A DNA stretch of 64,000 nt from Asaia siamensis (GTDB lineage: Bacteria; Pseudomonadota; Alphaproteobacteria; Acetobacterales; Acetobacteraceae). The stretch is from the NCBI RefSeq assembly GCF_014635085.1, contig NZ_BMCH01000001.1, positions 214,971 through 278,970 of the forward strand, in the 5' to 3' direction. Shown here in pieces: positions 63,974-64,000 of the stretch. A program made the translations under genes and the position numbers. The notes beneath the pieces were generated by a model. That model worked only from the letters and a program-made list of their open reading frames with translations, was not told the DNA's origin and made no database searches. Numbering within the stretch: the first letter of the stretch is position 1; each line of letters opens with the position of its first letter.

Positions 63974-64000
63974 GGGGGGGGGGGGGGGGGGGGGGGGGGG
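63974..64000. repeat. Poly-G run at window end
   Basis: 27 consecutive G bases close the window. Such a run is unlikely in living sequence and is better read as an assembly or sequencing artefact at a contig end. Confidence 0.7.

Noticed and set aside
1..64000. CRISPR array or prophage
   Set aside because: No evenly spaced repeats and no phage structural or integrase genes were seen.

Overview
This window looks like a chromosomal segment of an acetic acid bacterium (Alphaproteobacteria, Acetobacteraceae; Asaia, Kozakia or Gluconobacter-like). The basis is GC-rich codon use, a C4-pathway 5-aminolevulinate synthase, a short-chain dehydrogenase very close to Gluconobacter gluconate 5-dehydrogenase as I remember it, an OprB sugar porin, and hairpin terminators of the 'gggc-loop-gccc' type. 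The genus is inference. Most of the window is ordinary, well-packed chromosome. The last 3 kb is poorer in GC and ends in a degenerate IS and a poly-G run.

Layout: 1-8.5 kb holds the end of hemA, a large MscS channel, a multi-PAS hybrid histidine kinase and gluconate 5-dehydrogenase. 8.6-13.5 kb is sulfate assimilation (cysG, cysH, cysD, cysNC). 13.7-18.2 kb is a sulfide/persulfide module: ArsR regulator, peroxiredoxin, persulfide-dioxygenase-like MBL protein, a DUF442-SQR fusion and a TauE/SafE exporter. 18.2-20.6 kb carries a free methionine sulfoxide reductase, a methyltransferase and an AraC regulator. 20.6-28.6 kb is purine salvage and breakdown: a secreted adenosine deaminase, a nucleoside phosphorylase/permease-like protein and xanthine dehydrogenase xdhABC, with HU in between; adenine deaminase follows at 34.2 kb. 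29.5-31.8 kb is the ferrous iron operon feoA-feoB-small Cys-rich protein. A lone flavin halogenase-like gene is at 32.5 kb.

37.6-50.1 kb is an N-acetylglucosamine/chitooligosaccharide utilisation locus: nagA, an FHS-family transporter, a ROK kinase, a NagC-like ROK repressor, cutC, GH20 hexosaminidase, nagB, a TonB receptor and a BadF-type kinase. Two TTATTT...AAATAA palindromes fit operators of the ROK repressor. A GH3 glycosidase and a nitrilase-family gene follow.

53.6-57.5 kb is the most interesting part. A divergent rtcR/rsr pair (RtcR-type regulator and bacterial Ro60) is followed by a 746-base gap. That gap holds an RNA-like element with a closing stem, D-arm, short anticodon-like arm and T-arm, i.e. 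a tRNA-mimicking YrlA-type Y RNA, plus two related stem-loops. The RtcR protein has lost the GAFTGA motif and the Walker B glutamate, no sigma-54 promoter is visible, and no rtcB or rtcA lies in the window. Together these suggest a Ro60-Y RNA system uncoupled from the classical RtcR/sigma-54/RtcBA circuit.

57.6-60.7 kb has an aldehyde dehydrogenase and a secreted S10 peptidase flanked by hairpin repeats. 61.4-63.2 kb is a low-GC two-gene cassette (membrane protein plus radical SAM enzyme) of unknown function beside a broken IS5-family transposase.
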